Assembly: GCA_022842245.1 (NCBI GenBank)
Contig: JALHPZ010000014.1
Span: 78,191 to 142,190, forward strand
Reading direction: 5' to 3'
Source of the DNA: Gemmataceae bacterium
GTDB lineage: Bacteria; Planctomycetota; Planctomycetia; Gemmatales; Gemmataceae
DNA: 64,000 nucleotides
Each line of letters begins with the position of its first letter. Within the stretch, counting starts at the first letter, position 1. The notes below the pieces were generated by a model, which saw nothing but the letters and a program-made list of their open reading frames with translations, had not been told where the DNA came from and searched no databases. Made by a program: the position numbers and the translations under genes. This document shows, in pieces, positions 26,070-34,678 of this stretch.

Positions 26070-26729
26070 ATGAACCGCACGCTACAGTTCGGCATTCTCA
26101 CGTTGGCCCTCGTCGTCGGCAGTCTCGGCTGCAATCCGGCGTCGCTCGGCTACTTCCTGTTCCGCGGCGACCAGAAAGCCCCGGCCGAAGCCAAGGCCTT
26201 CGAACCGGTCAAGGACAAACGCGAGGTCACGGTCGCCATCCTCGTGAATGCCCCGGCCGGTACGCTGGAGTTCGCCGGGTTGGACCGCGACATCGTCGCG
26301 GCCACGTCCCGCACCTTCGGCGAGATGAGCCGAGACAAGAAGCCCGCCATCAAGGTGATCGAACCGTCGCGGTTGGACCGCTTCAAGGCGCAGAACGCCG
26401 GCTGGCGCACCATGAGTGCCGCCGACATCGGCAAGGAACTCGGCGCCGACTACGCGATGGAACTGACCATCACCGGCTTCGACCTCTACGAGAAAGGGAC
26501 CGGCCGGCTGATGTACATGGGCCGGGCGACCGCCGACGTCGTCGTTTATGAGACCGCCGACGGCAAGGAACACTCGCGGTACTTCGTCGAGGCGCCGATC
26601 GAGTCCCGCCCCGCCGACGGCACGCCAGCGGCACAATACAAGGCGCTGCTCATCCAGCGGCTCGCCCTGCGGCTTGCGTGGAAGCACATCCCGCACGTCA
26701 CGGACCAGCGCATCTCGGCGGTCCAGTGA
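26070..26729 (+). CDS. Probable lipoprotein, LpoB/GNA1162-like
   Basis: 219 residues from ATG 26070. The N-terminus MNRTLQFGILTLALVVGSLGC is a lipoprotein-type signal, though the lipobox (SLGC) is slightly off consensus. The mature domain (REVTVAILVNAPAGTLEFAGLDRDIVAATSRTF, IKVIEPSRLDRFKAQN, IGKELGADYAMELTITGFDLYEKG, LMYMGRATADVVVYE) has the strand-helix order of LpoB/CsgG-N/GNA1162-like outer-membrane lipoproteins. That assignment is by pattern only. Upstream in-frame codons fall in the DUF2752 gene and are rejected. It ends before a GCGGAAT-type repeat. Confidence 0.7.
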   Translation: MNRTLQFGILTLALVVGSLGCNPASLGYFLFRGDQKAPAEAKAFEPVKDKREVTVAILVNAPAGTLEFAGLDRDIVAATSRTFGEMSRDKKPAIKVIEPSRLDRFKAQNAGWRTMSAADIGKELGADYAMELTITGFDLYEKGTGRLMYMGRATADVVVYETADGKEHSRYFVEAPIESRPADGTPAAQYKALLIQRLALRLAWKHIPHVTDQRISAVQ

Positions 26730-26736
26730 TTCGAAT

Positions 26737-26772
26737 GCGGAATTCGGAATGCGGAATGGGGAATGAAAACCG
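26737..26772. repeat. GCGGAATG-type intergenic repeat, copy 1
   Basis: The stretch GCGGAATTCGGAATGCGGAATG...GAATGAAAACC directly follows a stop codon. A close relative ending GCGGAGTGAAAACC follows the S9 peptidase gene at 44021-44043, and a reverse-strand relative lies at 54189-54222. Together they form a small family of degenerate intergenic repeats. Confidence 0.55.
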
Positions 26773-26788
26773 AGGTCTTCGTTTCCCA

Positions 26789-27649
26789 TTATTTTTTCAA
26801 GGTGACGGGTAGGAACTGCTCACGGTCGAACTTCGGATTCAACTCGACGTCGCGAAAGTAATAGCTTGCGATCAGCGAGCCGTCGGGATGGCGGATATCG
26901 GACCCGAGATGCAGCCAGGTCTCCACGTCGATAAAGATCGTTACCTGCCCGATCGCGTCCTTCGGGTAGCGTTCTGGCGAACGGATTTCGGTTTCGTCGA
27001 GCGAGAAATTGTCCACCTCCGGCGGATCGACCGTGCGGCGGATCCAGTGACAGATGCGGCCATTCAACTCCGGCACCGGTTTCGTGCCGAGGTACTCGGT
27101 CTTGAGCGTACCGTTGTCTCGGGCGCGCTTCCAGATCGCGTAAGTCCTTAACGTCCCACGATAGATACCGAAGTCGGTGATCGAGAACCGGCTGGACCGC
27201 CGCGCGAGCGTGCCGCCGGGGTCGCTGGGCGTCACGAGGCCGATGAACGACTTCGCCAACAGTTGCCCCTTGTTCTCCCCCTTCGCATAAAGCGTGGCAT
27301 TCGCGAGACCGGCTCCTTGCTTCCACTTCATGACCACCGCGAAGGGGTCGTCGCGAAACGCGACGTCGATGATCTCCGGTTTGCCGAGCGAACCGCCGAC
27401 TCGCTCCTGTTTGTGCATCACGCAGGTGTAGCCGCGCACTTCGCAACGATAACGGCTCATCGAGGCGTTCAGCATGGCGAGCGGGTCGGTGCGCGCCAGT
27501 TCGGCGAACTGCGCCGCCGTCGGCAGTTTCTCGCATTCCGTCAGCGCCGGGCCGGCCGTTACGGTCCTTGGCGGGCGCGGCGGGCCGAGCGGCACGGCCG
27601 CAAGACACAGCGCGATCGCGAACGGAATCAGCAGCAGTCGATACGGCAT
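26789..27649 (-). CDS. DUF1571 family secreted protein
   Basis: 286 residues from ATG 27649. The signal peptide is MPYRLLLIPFAIALCLAA, and the upstream in-frame start would displace it. DUF1571 features: LDPLAMLNASMSRYRCEVRGYTCVMHKQERVGGSLGKPEIIDVAFRDDPFAVVMKW (motif region ~60-120), ITDFGIYRGTLRTY and DVETWLHLGSDIRHPDGSLIASYYFRDVELNP. The family is largely planctomycete; the fold resembles outer-membrane-lipoprotein carriers (LolA/LppM-type), but no function is established. It converges on the lipoprotein gene across a 59-bp gap. Confidence 0.85.
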   Translation of the reverse strand: MPYRLLLIPFAIALCLAAVPLGPPRPPRTVTAGPALTECEKLPTAAQFAELARTDPLAMLNASMSRYRCEVRGYTCVMHKQERVGGSLGKPEIIDVAFRDDPFAVVMKWKQGAGLANATLYAKGENKGQLLAKSFIGLVTPSDPGGTLARRSSRFSITDFGIYRGTLRTYAIWKRARDNGTLKTEYLGTKPVPELNGRICHWIRRTVDPPEVDNFSLDETEIRSPERYPKDAIGQVTIFIDVETWLHLGSDIRHPDGSLIASYYFRDVELNPKFDREQFLPVTLKK

Positions 27650-27743
27650 ATCAACAGAATATCGGGGAATCTGACTGGTCGAGAGTTGCAATTCCGGCCC
27701 GGTTCGGACAGATTAGTTCATCCCGCCGTTGAGTCCTTCCACC

Positions 27744-29033
27744 ATGCCGCGCTATCACATTGCCCGTTTCGAATCCGATGCCACGCCACCACTCGGCCAT
27801 CCGCTCTGCGGCGGCTGGATTGAACCGGTCCGTGGATTCGACGATCCGCTCAAGTGCCTCGGCGTTGTGCTGTTGGGTGAAGGAAAGCCGGTGGTGCTGG
27901 CCGCGCTCGACTGGACCGGCCTGCGGAACGAGGCCTACCGGAGTTGGCGCGCCGCCCTCGCCGATGCGGCCCATACGATCCCGGAGAACGTCGCCCTCCA
28001 CTGCGTCCACCCGCACAACGCCCCCTTTGCCGACACCGAGGCCCAGAAATTCCTCGCCGCGAACGACGGCCCGCCCCTCATGGACCTCGCCTTCTTCGAC
28101 AAGGCCGTGAAAGCCTCCTCCGAGGCCCTCAAGGCGTCGCTCGCCAAGGCCCGCGAGTTCACGCACGTCGGTTACGGCGAGGCGGAGGTGAAACATGTGG
28201 CGTCCAACCGCCGCGTCATCGGCGAGGATGGCAAGGTGAAGTTCACCCGCACCAGCGCCACCAAGAGCAAGGAAGCCCGGGATGCGCCCGAAGGTCTCAT
28301 CGACCCGATGCTCCGCACCATCGGTTTCTGGAACGACGACGAACCGCTCGCCGCCCTGCACTTTTACGCCACGCACCCCATGAGCTACTACGGCGACGGG
28401 CGCGTCAGCGCCGACTTCTGCGGTCTCGCTCGACAGAAGCGACAGGATGAACAAAAGGGGGTCCACCAGATCTATTTCACCGGCTGCTCCGGCAACGTGA
28501 CGGCCGGAAAGTACAACGACGGCGAGAAGGCGAACCGCGCGATCCTCCGCGACCGGATGTACGACGGCATGGTCGCGGCCTGGCGGAATGCCAAGGTCCG
28601 CAAGTGCACCGGCTGGAACTGGACTGTCGAACCGGTGAAATTCGAGCCGCGTCGGGAAGCGAGCTTCGGCGAGGAGGTCAGCACGCGGGACATGAAGGAT
28701 CCGAAGCAGACGAAGGCGCGACGGAACAACGCGGCCCTGCAATTGGCATGGCTGAAGCGTATCCAGACGCCGATTGAGATCACCTCGCTCGATTTCGGCA
28801 ACGCACGTACGCTGCACCTGCCGGGCGAACCGTTCATCGAATATCAGTTGGCCGCGTCACTCGCCTCCGGCCAGACGCCGGTCTGCGTCGCCGGCTACGG
28901 CGACGACGGCCTCGGCTACATCCCCACCGCCGACGCCTACCTTCAGGGCGGCTACGAACCCACCGTGGCGCTCGCCGCGCCGACGAGCGAGGCAATCTTG
29001 AAGAAGGCGATCGAGAAACTTCTGAAAAAGTAA
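27744..29033 (+). CDS. Neutral ceramidase-like protein, cytoplasmic paralogue
   Basis: 429 residues from ATG 27744 (MPRYHIARFESDATPPLG), without a signal peptide. It aligns by motif with the next gene: LHCVHPHNAP (zinc-type HxH), LHFYATHPMSYYGDGRVSADFCGLAR, YFTGCSGNVTAGKY and VCVAGYGDDGLGYIPTADAYLQGGYEPT. These are the landmarks of the neutral/alkaline non-lysosomal ceramidase N-terminal domain, but the canonical HTHSGP becomes HPHNAP. Many planctomycetes have such proteins without evidence of sphingolipids, so the substrate is open. It is 18 bp upstream of a secreted paralogue. Confidence 0.8.
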   Translation: MPRYHIARFESDATPPLGHPLCGGWIEPVRGFDDPLKCLGVVLLGEGKPVVLAALDWTGLRNEAYRSWRAALADAAHTIPENVALHCVHPHNAPFADTEAQKFLAANDGPPLMDLAFFDKAVKASSEALKASLAKAREFTHVGYGEAEVKHVASNRRVIGEDGKVKFTRTSATKSKEARDAPEGLIDPMLRTIGFWNDDEPLAALHFYATHPMSYYGDGRVSADFCGLARQKRQDEQKGVHQIYFTGCSGNVTAGKYNDGEKANRAILRDRMYDGMVAAWRNAKVRKCTGWNWTVEPVKFEPRREASFGEEVSTRDMKDPKQTKARRNNAALQLAWLKRIQTPIEITSLDFGNARTLHLPGEPFIEYQLAASLASGQTPVCVAGYGDDGLGYIPTADAYLQGGYEPTVALAAPTSEAILKKAIEKLLKK

Positions 29034-29051
29034 CCCCTGTCCGAGGTCGCT

Positions 29052-30392
29052 ATGAGTCGATTCGCGTTCGTTCTTTTCTTGGCTTCTTGTTGCCTTCCCC
29101 TTCGCGCGGCCGAGCCGGGCTTCAAGGCCGGCGTCGCGCGTGCGAACATCACGCCGAAGGAATACATGTGGATGGCGGGCTACGGCTCTCGCAACAAGAT
29201 CGCCGAGGGCAAGACGCATGATCTTTTCGCCAAGGCGCTCGCGCTCGAGGACTCTACCGGCCAGCGCCTCGTTCTGGTCACCACCGACCTCATCGGCCTG
29301 CCGCGAACCGTCTCCGAAGCCGTCTACGAATCGGTGAAGGACAAAACGAAGCTCACGCGCGGCCAACTCCTGCTGAACGCCTCCCACACGCACTGCGGGC
29401 CGGTCGTCAACGACAACCTCATGGACATGTACCCGCTCAACGACGCGCAGCGGAAGCAGGTCGTCGATTACACGGCGAACCTGCGCGAAGCTCTCGCCAA
29501 ACTCGTGCTCGACGCTCTTGCCGACCTCAAACCCGCGTCGCTCTCGAACGGCGAAGGCTCGGCCCTCTTCGCGCTCAACCGACGGGAGAAAAAAGGGGAC
29601 CAGATCATCAACGGCTTCAACCGTGACGGCCCCGTCGATCATTCCGTTCCGGTGCTGAAGGTCGAAACCGGCGGCAAACTCCTCGCCGTCGTCTTCGGCT
29701 ACGCCTGCCACAACACCACACAATCGTACTACCAGTGGTGCGGCGACTACGCCGGCTTCGCCCAGATCGAGATTGAAAAGGCCCACCCCGGTGCCACGGC
29801 GCTCTACTGGATCGGCTGCGGCGGCGACGTGAACCCCCAGCCGCGCGGCAAGGAGGATCTCTGCATCAAGCACGGCAAGGAACTCGCCGACGGCGTCGCG
29901 AAGGCGCTGGCGGGCGAACTGAAGCCGATCACCGGTTCGCTCACCGCGAAATACGCGACCATCGATTTGAAGCTCGACGGCTCCGCAACGAAGGAATCGC
30001 TCCAGGCTGACCAACTCAGAAATAGCCTCGCACACAAGAACCGAGCCACGCGCCTGCTCAAGATGCTCGCCGAAACGGGCGCGATGACGTCGAACTACCC
30101 GCACTATCCCGTGCAGGTCTGGAAGCTGGGCGACCAAATCACCTGGGTCGGCCTCGGCGGCGAAGTGGTACTCGACTACGCCATTCGTATCCGCAAGGAG
30201 TTGCCGAAAAACCGCACCGTCTGGGTCGCCGGCTACTGTAACGACGTGATGGCGTACATTCCGTCCAAGCGCATTCTTCTCGAAGGCGGCTACGAGGGCG
30301 AATCGTCGATGGTCTACTACGGCCTGCCCGGAAAATGGGCCGACACGATCGAGGAAACCATCCTCGCAAAAGTGCACGAGTTGGCGAAGTAA
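29052..30392 (+). CDS. Neutral ceramidase-like secreted protein
   Basis: 446 residues with signal peptide MSRFAFVLFLASCCLPLRA. Motifs of the neutral/alkaline ceramidase N-terminal domain: ARANITPKEYMWMAGYGSR, LLLNASHTHCGP (zinc HxH), FGYACHNTTQSYYQWCGDYAGFAQ, YWIGCGGDVNPQPRG and VAGYCNDVMAYIPSKRILLEGGYEG. The C-terminal immunoglobulin-like domain of classical ceramidases is absent. Known members hydrolyse N-acyl sphingosine; here an N-acyl amide of another lipid is equally possible. Followed by a terminator hairpin at 30397-30427. Confidence 0.87.
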   Translation: MSRFAFVLFLASCCLPLRAAEPGFKAGVARANITPKEYMWMAGYGSRNKIAEGKTHDLFAKALALEDSTGQRLVLVTTDLIGLPRTVSEAVYESVKDKTKLTRGQLLLNASHTHCGPVVNDNLMDMYPLNDAQRKQVVDYTANLREALAKLVLDALADLKPASLSNGEGSALFALNRREKKGDQIINGFNRDGPVDHSVPVLKVETGGKLLAVVFGYACHNTTQSYYQWCGDYAGFAQIEIEKAHPGATALYWIGCGGDVNPQPRGKEDLCIKHGKELADGVAKALAGELKPITGSLTAKYATIDLKLDGSATKESLQADQLRNSLAHKNRATRLLKMLAETGAMTSNYPHYPVQVWKLGDQITWVGLGGEVVLDYAIRIRKELPKNRTVWVAGYCNDVMAYIPSKRILLEGGYEGESSMVYYGLPGKWADTIEETILAKVHELAK

Positions 30393-30396
30393 ATGG

Positions 30397-30427
30397 CCGG
30401 GCGGGGAAGTCGACTCCCGCCCGGTTT
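30397..30427. terminator. Hairpin terminator between convergent genes
   Basis: CCGGGCGGG at 30397-30405 pairs with CCCGCCCGG at 30416-30424, followed by TTT. It starts 4 bp after the ceramidase-like stop and faces the DUF417 gene, so it may serve both directions. Confidence 0.7.
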
Positions 30428-30450
30428 CAACTCCGATGATGACTTATCCC

Positions 30451-31032
30451 TCACGTCGCGAGAGTCGTCTCTCGTTTCCGCAGGTACGCCTTTGCCGAAT
30501 CCGCCATCGTCACGAGGGCGGCCCCCATCATGATGGCGTCCTTGATGACGAGCCGTCCGGCCCCACTCAGGTAAGGAAAACCGTGCTGCTCATCGCCGAG
30601 CGGCGGCACCCAGCATTCGGGCGTTGTGATCAGAAACGAGAGCGTGACGAACGACATCACGAAGACCATGAAGCTGCCGACCGCCGCCACTTGTGGGAGC
30701 CACGGGTTCAGGCACAGCAGCAGCCCGTATAGGACGATCACCGACCCGAGGCCGTACGCGAACAGGTAAGTCCGGTTCGGCTCGTGCCAAGCACGGTTCT
30801 CCGGCACCAGTGCGCCTTCCGGGTTCTTGTGGGCCTTATAGTTGGCGGGGTCGGCATAAAAGAAGCTCATCGTCGGACTGTTCGCGACGAACGGCACGAT
30901 CCCGTCGGCCTCGTATCGGAAGGCCTTCAGACCGCCGATCCAGACCAGCACGATGATCAGCCCGACTCTCGTCACCCTCACACCCACCTTGTCCAGGCGG
31001 GACGCCAGTTCAAAGAGTTTTCGCACGTCCAT
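30451..31032 (-). CDS. DUF417 (YkgB-like) membrane protein
   Basis: 193 residues from ATG 31032 (MDVRKLFELASRLDKVGVRVTRVGLIIVLVWIGGLKAFRYEADGI...). The VWIGGLKAF.YEADGI..FVANSP motif is diagnostic of DUF417. Four hydrophobic helices are visible (~20-36, ~95-113, ~120-140, ~160-178). Function unknown; some members are linked to reactive-chlorine response operons regulated by AraC/RclR proteins. An AraC-type regulator gene lies 49 bp upstream on the same strand, supporting a regulator-target pair. Confidence 0.88.
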   Translation of the reverse strand: MDVRKLFELASRLDKVGVRVTRVGLIIVLVWIGGLKAFRYEADGIVPFVANSPTMSFFYADPANYKAHKNPEGALVPENRAWHEPNRTYLFAYGLGSVIVLYGLLLCLNPWLPQVAAVGSFMVFVMSFVTLSFLITTPECWVPPLGDEQHGFPYLSGAGRLVIKDAIMMGAALVTMADSAKAYLRKRETTLAT

Positions 31033-31081
31033 TTTGCATCTCCGTTCGAGCGATCGGCGACGGTTCATCCGCCGTCTCGAA

Positions 31082-32008
31082 TCAAGTATCGGGGGATACA
31101 CGGGATTGCAGAATGGGCTGATGGTGCGAAAACATGGACAGATTGCTCCCGCCGCGAATCTCCGTCTCGAATTCCCGGAAGAAGGTTGGCGATTGACCGG
31201 TTGCCTTCTTGAACAGACGGCTGAAATACAGTTCGTCCTCAAAGCCGAGTTCCCGGGAAATCTCCTTCACTGACCTGAGCGTGTGGAGCAGTTGCCACTT
31301 GGCATGAATCAGGATGCGGTTGCGGATCAGGTCGGTCGGCGTGGTCCCCAGGAATTCCCGCACGATCCTGCCGAGCGTCTTCGGCGTGACGTGCAACCGC
31401 TTGGCGTATTCGGTCGGCGAGTGCAACGTGCGATAGTTCTGCTCGATCAGATCACGGAGTTCCACGAGAAGCGGGTGCCGAAGGTCGGTCGTGCCCGGTC
31501 CGCACGCCCCTCCCATCGGCGATTTGAGCCTCGTGGCCAGGATCAGCAAGACCTTTAGATGGGCGAGCATGGCTTCGCTGTAAGCGAGGTCACGATCCTC
31601 GTGTTCCTTTCGAATCTGATCGAACAGATTCTTCACATCCGACTTCGCCCCTGCGTTCAGGACAACCAGGGGGATGCCGTAGGGATCATTGAACAGCAAC
31701 CCGCTGCAACCGACCTCGGCGTGAAAGGTCTCGACGCAAAGGAAGTTGGCATGGAACTGGACGACGTCGCCGTGAACCGGGCGGGAGGGTGCAAACCGGA
31801 TGTGCTGGTAGGGAACGAAGAACAACAACACATCGGGTCCGAAGCTGAACTGTGACGCATCGGCCCAGAAAGTCCCGGAGCCGGATTCGATCCTGTAGAT
31901 GGAAAAGCAGTTCGTGCGGGCTGGCTCGTAAGTCTGACTGCCAAGTCGCAAGCCTTCGATGCGGATCGCCTCGTCGCCACTTCGGGGATCATAGAGGGCT
32001 TTGGTCAT
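31082..32008 (-). CDS. AraC-family transcriptional regulator
   Basis: 308 residues from ATG 32008. An N-terminal cupin-like sensing domain (FSIYRIESGSGTFWAD...LLFFVPYQHIRFAPS) is followed by two helix-turn-helix motifs: SPTEYAKRLHVTPKTLGRIVREFLGTTPTDLIRNRIL and SVKEISRELGFEDELYFSRLFKKATGQSPTFFREF. The second is the classical AraC signature. It most likely controls the DUF417 gene immediately downstream. Codon use is somewhat less GC-rich than in housekeeping neighbours. Confidence 0.92.
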   Translation of the reverse strand: MTKALYDPRSGDEAIRIEGLRLGSQTYEPARTNCFSIYRIESGSGTFWADASQFSFGPDVLLFFVPYQHIRFAPSRPVHGDVVQFHANFLCVETFHAEVGCSGLLFNDPYGIPLVVLNAGAKSDVKNLFDQIRKEHEDRDLAYSEAMLAHLKVLLILATRLKSPMGGACGPGTTDLRHPLLVELRDLIEQNYRTLHSPTEYAKRLHVTPKTLGRIVREFLGTTPTDLIRNRILIHAKWQLLHTLRSVKEISRELGFEDELYFSRLFKKATGQSPTFFREFETEIRGGSNLSMFSHHQPILQSRVSPDT

Positions 32009-32105
32009 GTTCCCCGAAGTTCGCATCGAGTGGACCGCACGATTGTCGGCGGAGGACGCCGGCGGCAGATGTGGGGCAAATACGTTCTTGATGCGAAATT
32101 GAAAG

Positions 32106-32176
32106 AGCGGGATAGGGGAGTCGAACCCCTCTCACAGCCTTGGGAAGGCTGGGCACGGCCGATATACCAATCCCGC
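32106..32176 (-). tRNA. tRNA-Gly (anticodon CCC)
   Basis: On the minus strand a 71-nt cloverleaf: acceptor GCGGGAT/ATCCCGC, D-stem GTAT/GTGC, anticodon stem CAGCC/GGCTG with loop TTCCCAA (anticodon CCC, codon GGG), T-stem AGGGG/CCCCT with loop TTCGACT, and discriminator T. No CCA is encoded, so it must be added by CCA-transferase. The acceptor and discriminator fit glycine identity. Confidence 0.95.
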
Positions 32177-32217
32177 AACGGTGAAATTCTAGCAAGCCGG
32201 TCGCCGAACTCAAGCGG

Positions 32218-32844
32218 TCACGTGGTTCCAAACTGCCGGTCACCGGCATCGCCAAGCCCGGGGACGATGTAGCCGAGTTCGTTCAGGTGCGAGTCGACCG
32301 CCGCCAGATAGATGTCCACGTCGGGGTGGGCGGCCTGAAGCGCGGCAACACCTTCGGGCGCGGCGATCAGGCCGATGAACCGAACTTGCGGCGTTCCGGC
32401 CTGCTTCAGGAGGCGGATCGCCTCGATGGCGGAGCCGCCCGTCGCCAGCATCGGATCGAGTACGATGCCGAGGCCCATGACGGGCTGTGCGGGCAGCTTG
32501 TTGTAATAGGTTACCGGCTTGAGGGTGGCGTGGTCGCGGTAGAGGCCGATGTGCCAGACGGCGGCTTCGGGCAGCGCGTCGAGCATGGCGTTGGCCATGC
32601 CGAGGCCGGCGCGCAGCACCGGCACGAGGCCGACCTTCACGTCCAGTTCCTTGCCCACGCACTCGACGAGCGGCGTGCGCACCGGAACGTCGCGCAGGGG
32701 CACAGCCCTCGTCGCTTCATAAAAGAGTACCTGCGAAATCTCGTACACCAACTCGCGAAAGATCGGCGGTGGTGTGTCGTGTGCCCGCAACTTCGCGAGC
32801 TTGTGAACGAGGAGCGGATGCGTCGAGACGTGCACGGCGGCCAT
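32218..32844 (-). CDS. upp: Uracil phosphoribosyltransferase
   Basis: 208 residues from ATG 32844 (MAAVHVSTHPLLVHKLAKLR). The PRPP-binding loop is LDPMLATGGSA, and the uracil-binding C-terminus is YIVPGLGDAGDRQFGT. It converts uracil and PRPP to UMP. It is the third gene of the pdp-cdd-upp operon, 11 bp after cdd, so uracil released by the phosphorylase step is captured here. In-frame codons upstream of 32844 lie inside cdd and are ignored. Confidence 0.97.
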   Translation of the reverse strand: MAAVHVSTHPLLVHKLAKLRAHDTPPPIFRELVYEISQVLFYEATRAVPLRDVPVRTPLVECVGKELDVKVGLVPVLRAGLGMANAMLDALPEAAVWHIGLYRDHATLKPVTYYNKLPAQPVMGLGIVLDPMLATGGSAIEAIRLLKQAGTPQVRFIGLIAAPEGVAALQAAHPDVDIYLAAVDSHLNELGYIVPGLGDAGDRQFGTT

Positions 32845-32855
32845 AACCTGATCCT

Positions 32856-33293
32856 TCACTTGATGGCGGGGCGGTTGCCGGTGCTGCCGCCCCCGATCGA
32901 TTTCCCCATCGTTTTCGCTTCGAACGCGAGCGGGATCAGGTCGCCCAGTTTGTAACAGACCATTTGCTTCTTGTGGTTCAGCAGGTACACCTCGATATCG
33001 CCACACAGTTCCCAGAGGAGTTGGCGGCAGGCACCGCAGGGCGGTGTGAGTTCTTCGGTCTCGGCATAGACGGCGATGCGGGCGAATTTGCGGGAGCCTT
33101 CGGAGATGGCCTTGCAGACCGCGACACGCTCAGCACAGATGGTGAGGCCGTAGCTGGCGCATTCGACGTTGCAACCGGTATAGATGATACCGTCGGACGC
33201 CTGAACCGCGGCGCCGACTTTGAAGCCGGAAAAGGGCGCGTGCGCCTTGTTCTTCACGGCGGCGGCGGCAATGAAGAGCGGGTCCGCGCTCAT
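32856..33293 (-). CDS. cdd: Cytidine deaminase
   Basis: 145 residues. The zinc-site motifs are CAERVAV (Cys plus catalytic Glu, with TGCNVECAS upstream) and PPCGACRQLL, typical of the small homotetrameric cytidine deaminases. It converts cytidine and deoxycytidine to uridine forms. The C-terminal ~15 residues are Gly-rich and probably disordered. Its ATG overlaps the pdp stop by 4 bp (ATGA), indicating coupled translation. Confidence 0.96.
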   Translation of the reverse strand: MSADPLFIAAAAVKNKAHAPFSGFKVGAAVQASDGIIYTGCNVECASYGLTICAERVAVCKAISEGSRKFARIAVYAETEELTPPCGACRQLLWELCGDIEVYLLNHKKQMVCYKLGDLIPLAFEAKTMGKSIGGGSTGNRPAIK

Positions 33294-34597
33294 GAAATCT
33301 GCTCCAAAACCACATTGGAATCCGACGGGCGATCTTCTGTGAGAGTGTAGCTGGTTCGGGGCCGTTCCAACACCTCCGACAAGCCCGAATCGTCGCGATA
33401 ATGGACGGCGAGGACGGAATCGCCGGCGCGCACGGCTTCGCCGGGCTTGGCGCGGACGGTGATCCCGACGGCGGGGTCGATGGCATCCGAGGCCTTGCGC
33501 CGCCCGCCGCCGAGGAGCATTCCGGTGAGGCCGAGCGTTTCGGCATCCAGATCCGCGACGAAGCCGTCGCGCTCAGCCTTGATCTCGTATGTCTTTGGCG
33601 CCGTCGGCAATCGGGCATAATCATCGACGACGCGCGGATCGCCGCCCTGTTGCTCCACCATCTTGCGGAAGCACTCGAGGCCGCGGCCGGAATCGAGCGC
33701 GGCGCGGACTTTCGCACGGGCCTGTTCTTCCGACTCGACGAGTCCCGCGAGCCGGACCATACGGGCGGCGAGGGCGAGCGAAAGTTCGGTGAGATCGGCG
33801 GGGCCGTCCCCTTTGAGTGTTTCAATCGATTCGATCACTTCGAGGGCGTTGCCGACGGCGCGGCCGAGGGGCCGGTCCATGGCGGTGACGAGCGCCTCGC
33901 AGCGGAGGCCGTTGAGCCGGGCGACGCGGACGATGCCTTCGGCGAGGTTGCGGGCGTCGTCGCGCGTTTTCATGAACGCGCCACGGCCACACTTCACGTC
34001 CATGACAAGCGAGTCGATCCCTTCGGCGAGCTTTTTGCTCAGGATCGAAGCCGTGATGAGCGGAATGCACTCGACGGTGCCGGTGACATCGCGGAGGGCA
34101 TAGAGCGTCTTGTCGGCGGGGGCGACTTCGTCCGTCTGGCCGATCATGCCGATGCGCGTGGCTCGGAGGGCGGCACGGAATTCCGCTTCCGAGAGATTCA
34201 CCCGGAAGCCGGGAATCGATTCCAGTTTGTCGAGGGTGCCCCCGGTGTGGCCGAGTCCGCGGCCGGACATCATCGGCACGTAAGCGCCGCACGCGGCGAC
34301 GAGCGGGGCAAGGATGAGCGAGGTCTTGTCGCCAACGCCACCGGTACTGTGCTTGTCGACCTTCGGGCCGGGCAGGTCGGACAAGTCCAGCCGCTTTCCC
34401 GAGTCGGCCATGAGGCGGGTGAACGTGGCGGTTTCGTTCGGCGTCATGCCGCGCCAGACGATCGCCATGAGTAGCGCGGAGAGTTGATAGGGCTCCCAGT
34501 CGGTGCCCGTGGCCGCCGCGCGGACGAAGGCGGCCAGTTCGGTTTCGGCGAGTTCGCCGCCGTCGCGCTTCCGGCGAATCACGTCCACGGCTCGCAT
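33290..34597 (-). CDS. Pyrimidine-nucleoside / thymidine phosphorylase
   Basis: 435 residues from ATG 34597 (MRAVDVIRRKRDGGELAETEL). It contains the glycosyltransferase-3 family signature KVDKHSTGGVGDKTSLILAPL (phosphate-binding) and SGRGLGHTGGTLDKLESIPGF, and the C-terminal PYNP domain (GLTGMLLGGGRRKASDAIDPAVGI). It cleaves uridine and/or thymidine to base and (deoxy)ribose-1-phosphate; deoA versus pdp specificity cannot be settled by eye. First gene of the salvage operon. Its start faces the start of the caspase-like gene 82 bp away. Confidence 0.95.
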   Translation of the reverse strand: MRAVDVIRRKRDGGELAETELAAFVRAAATGTDWEPYQLSALLMAIVWRGMTPNETATFTRLMADSGKRLDLSDLPGPKVDKHSTGGVGDKTSLILAPLVAACGAYVPMMSGRGLGHTGGTLDKLESIPGFRVNLSEAEFRAALRATRIGMIGQTDEVAPADKTLYALRDVTGTVECIPLITASILSKKLAEGIDSLVMDVKCGRGAFMKTRDDARNLAEGIVRVARLNGLRCEALVTAMDRPLGRAVGNALEVIESIETLKGDGPADLTELSLALAARMVRLAGLVESEEQARAKVRAALDSGRGLECFRKMVEQQGGDPRVVDDYARLPTAPKTYEIKAERDGFVADLDAETLGLTGMLLGGGRRKASDAIDPAVGITVRAKPGEAVRAGDSVLAVHYRDDSGLSEVLERPRTSYTLTEDRPSDSNVVLEQIS

Positions 34598-34678
34598 CGT
34601 CGGCTCCTTTCCCGCGAACGACTTTGTACCGGCGGAGGCGAGCAACTACAATTCTCCCTTCCTCCAAAAGGGCGAAAC

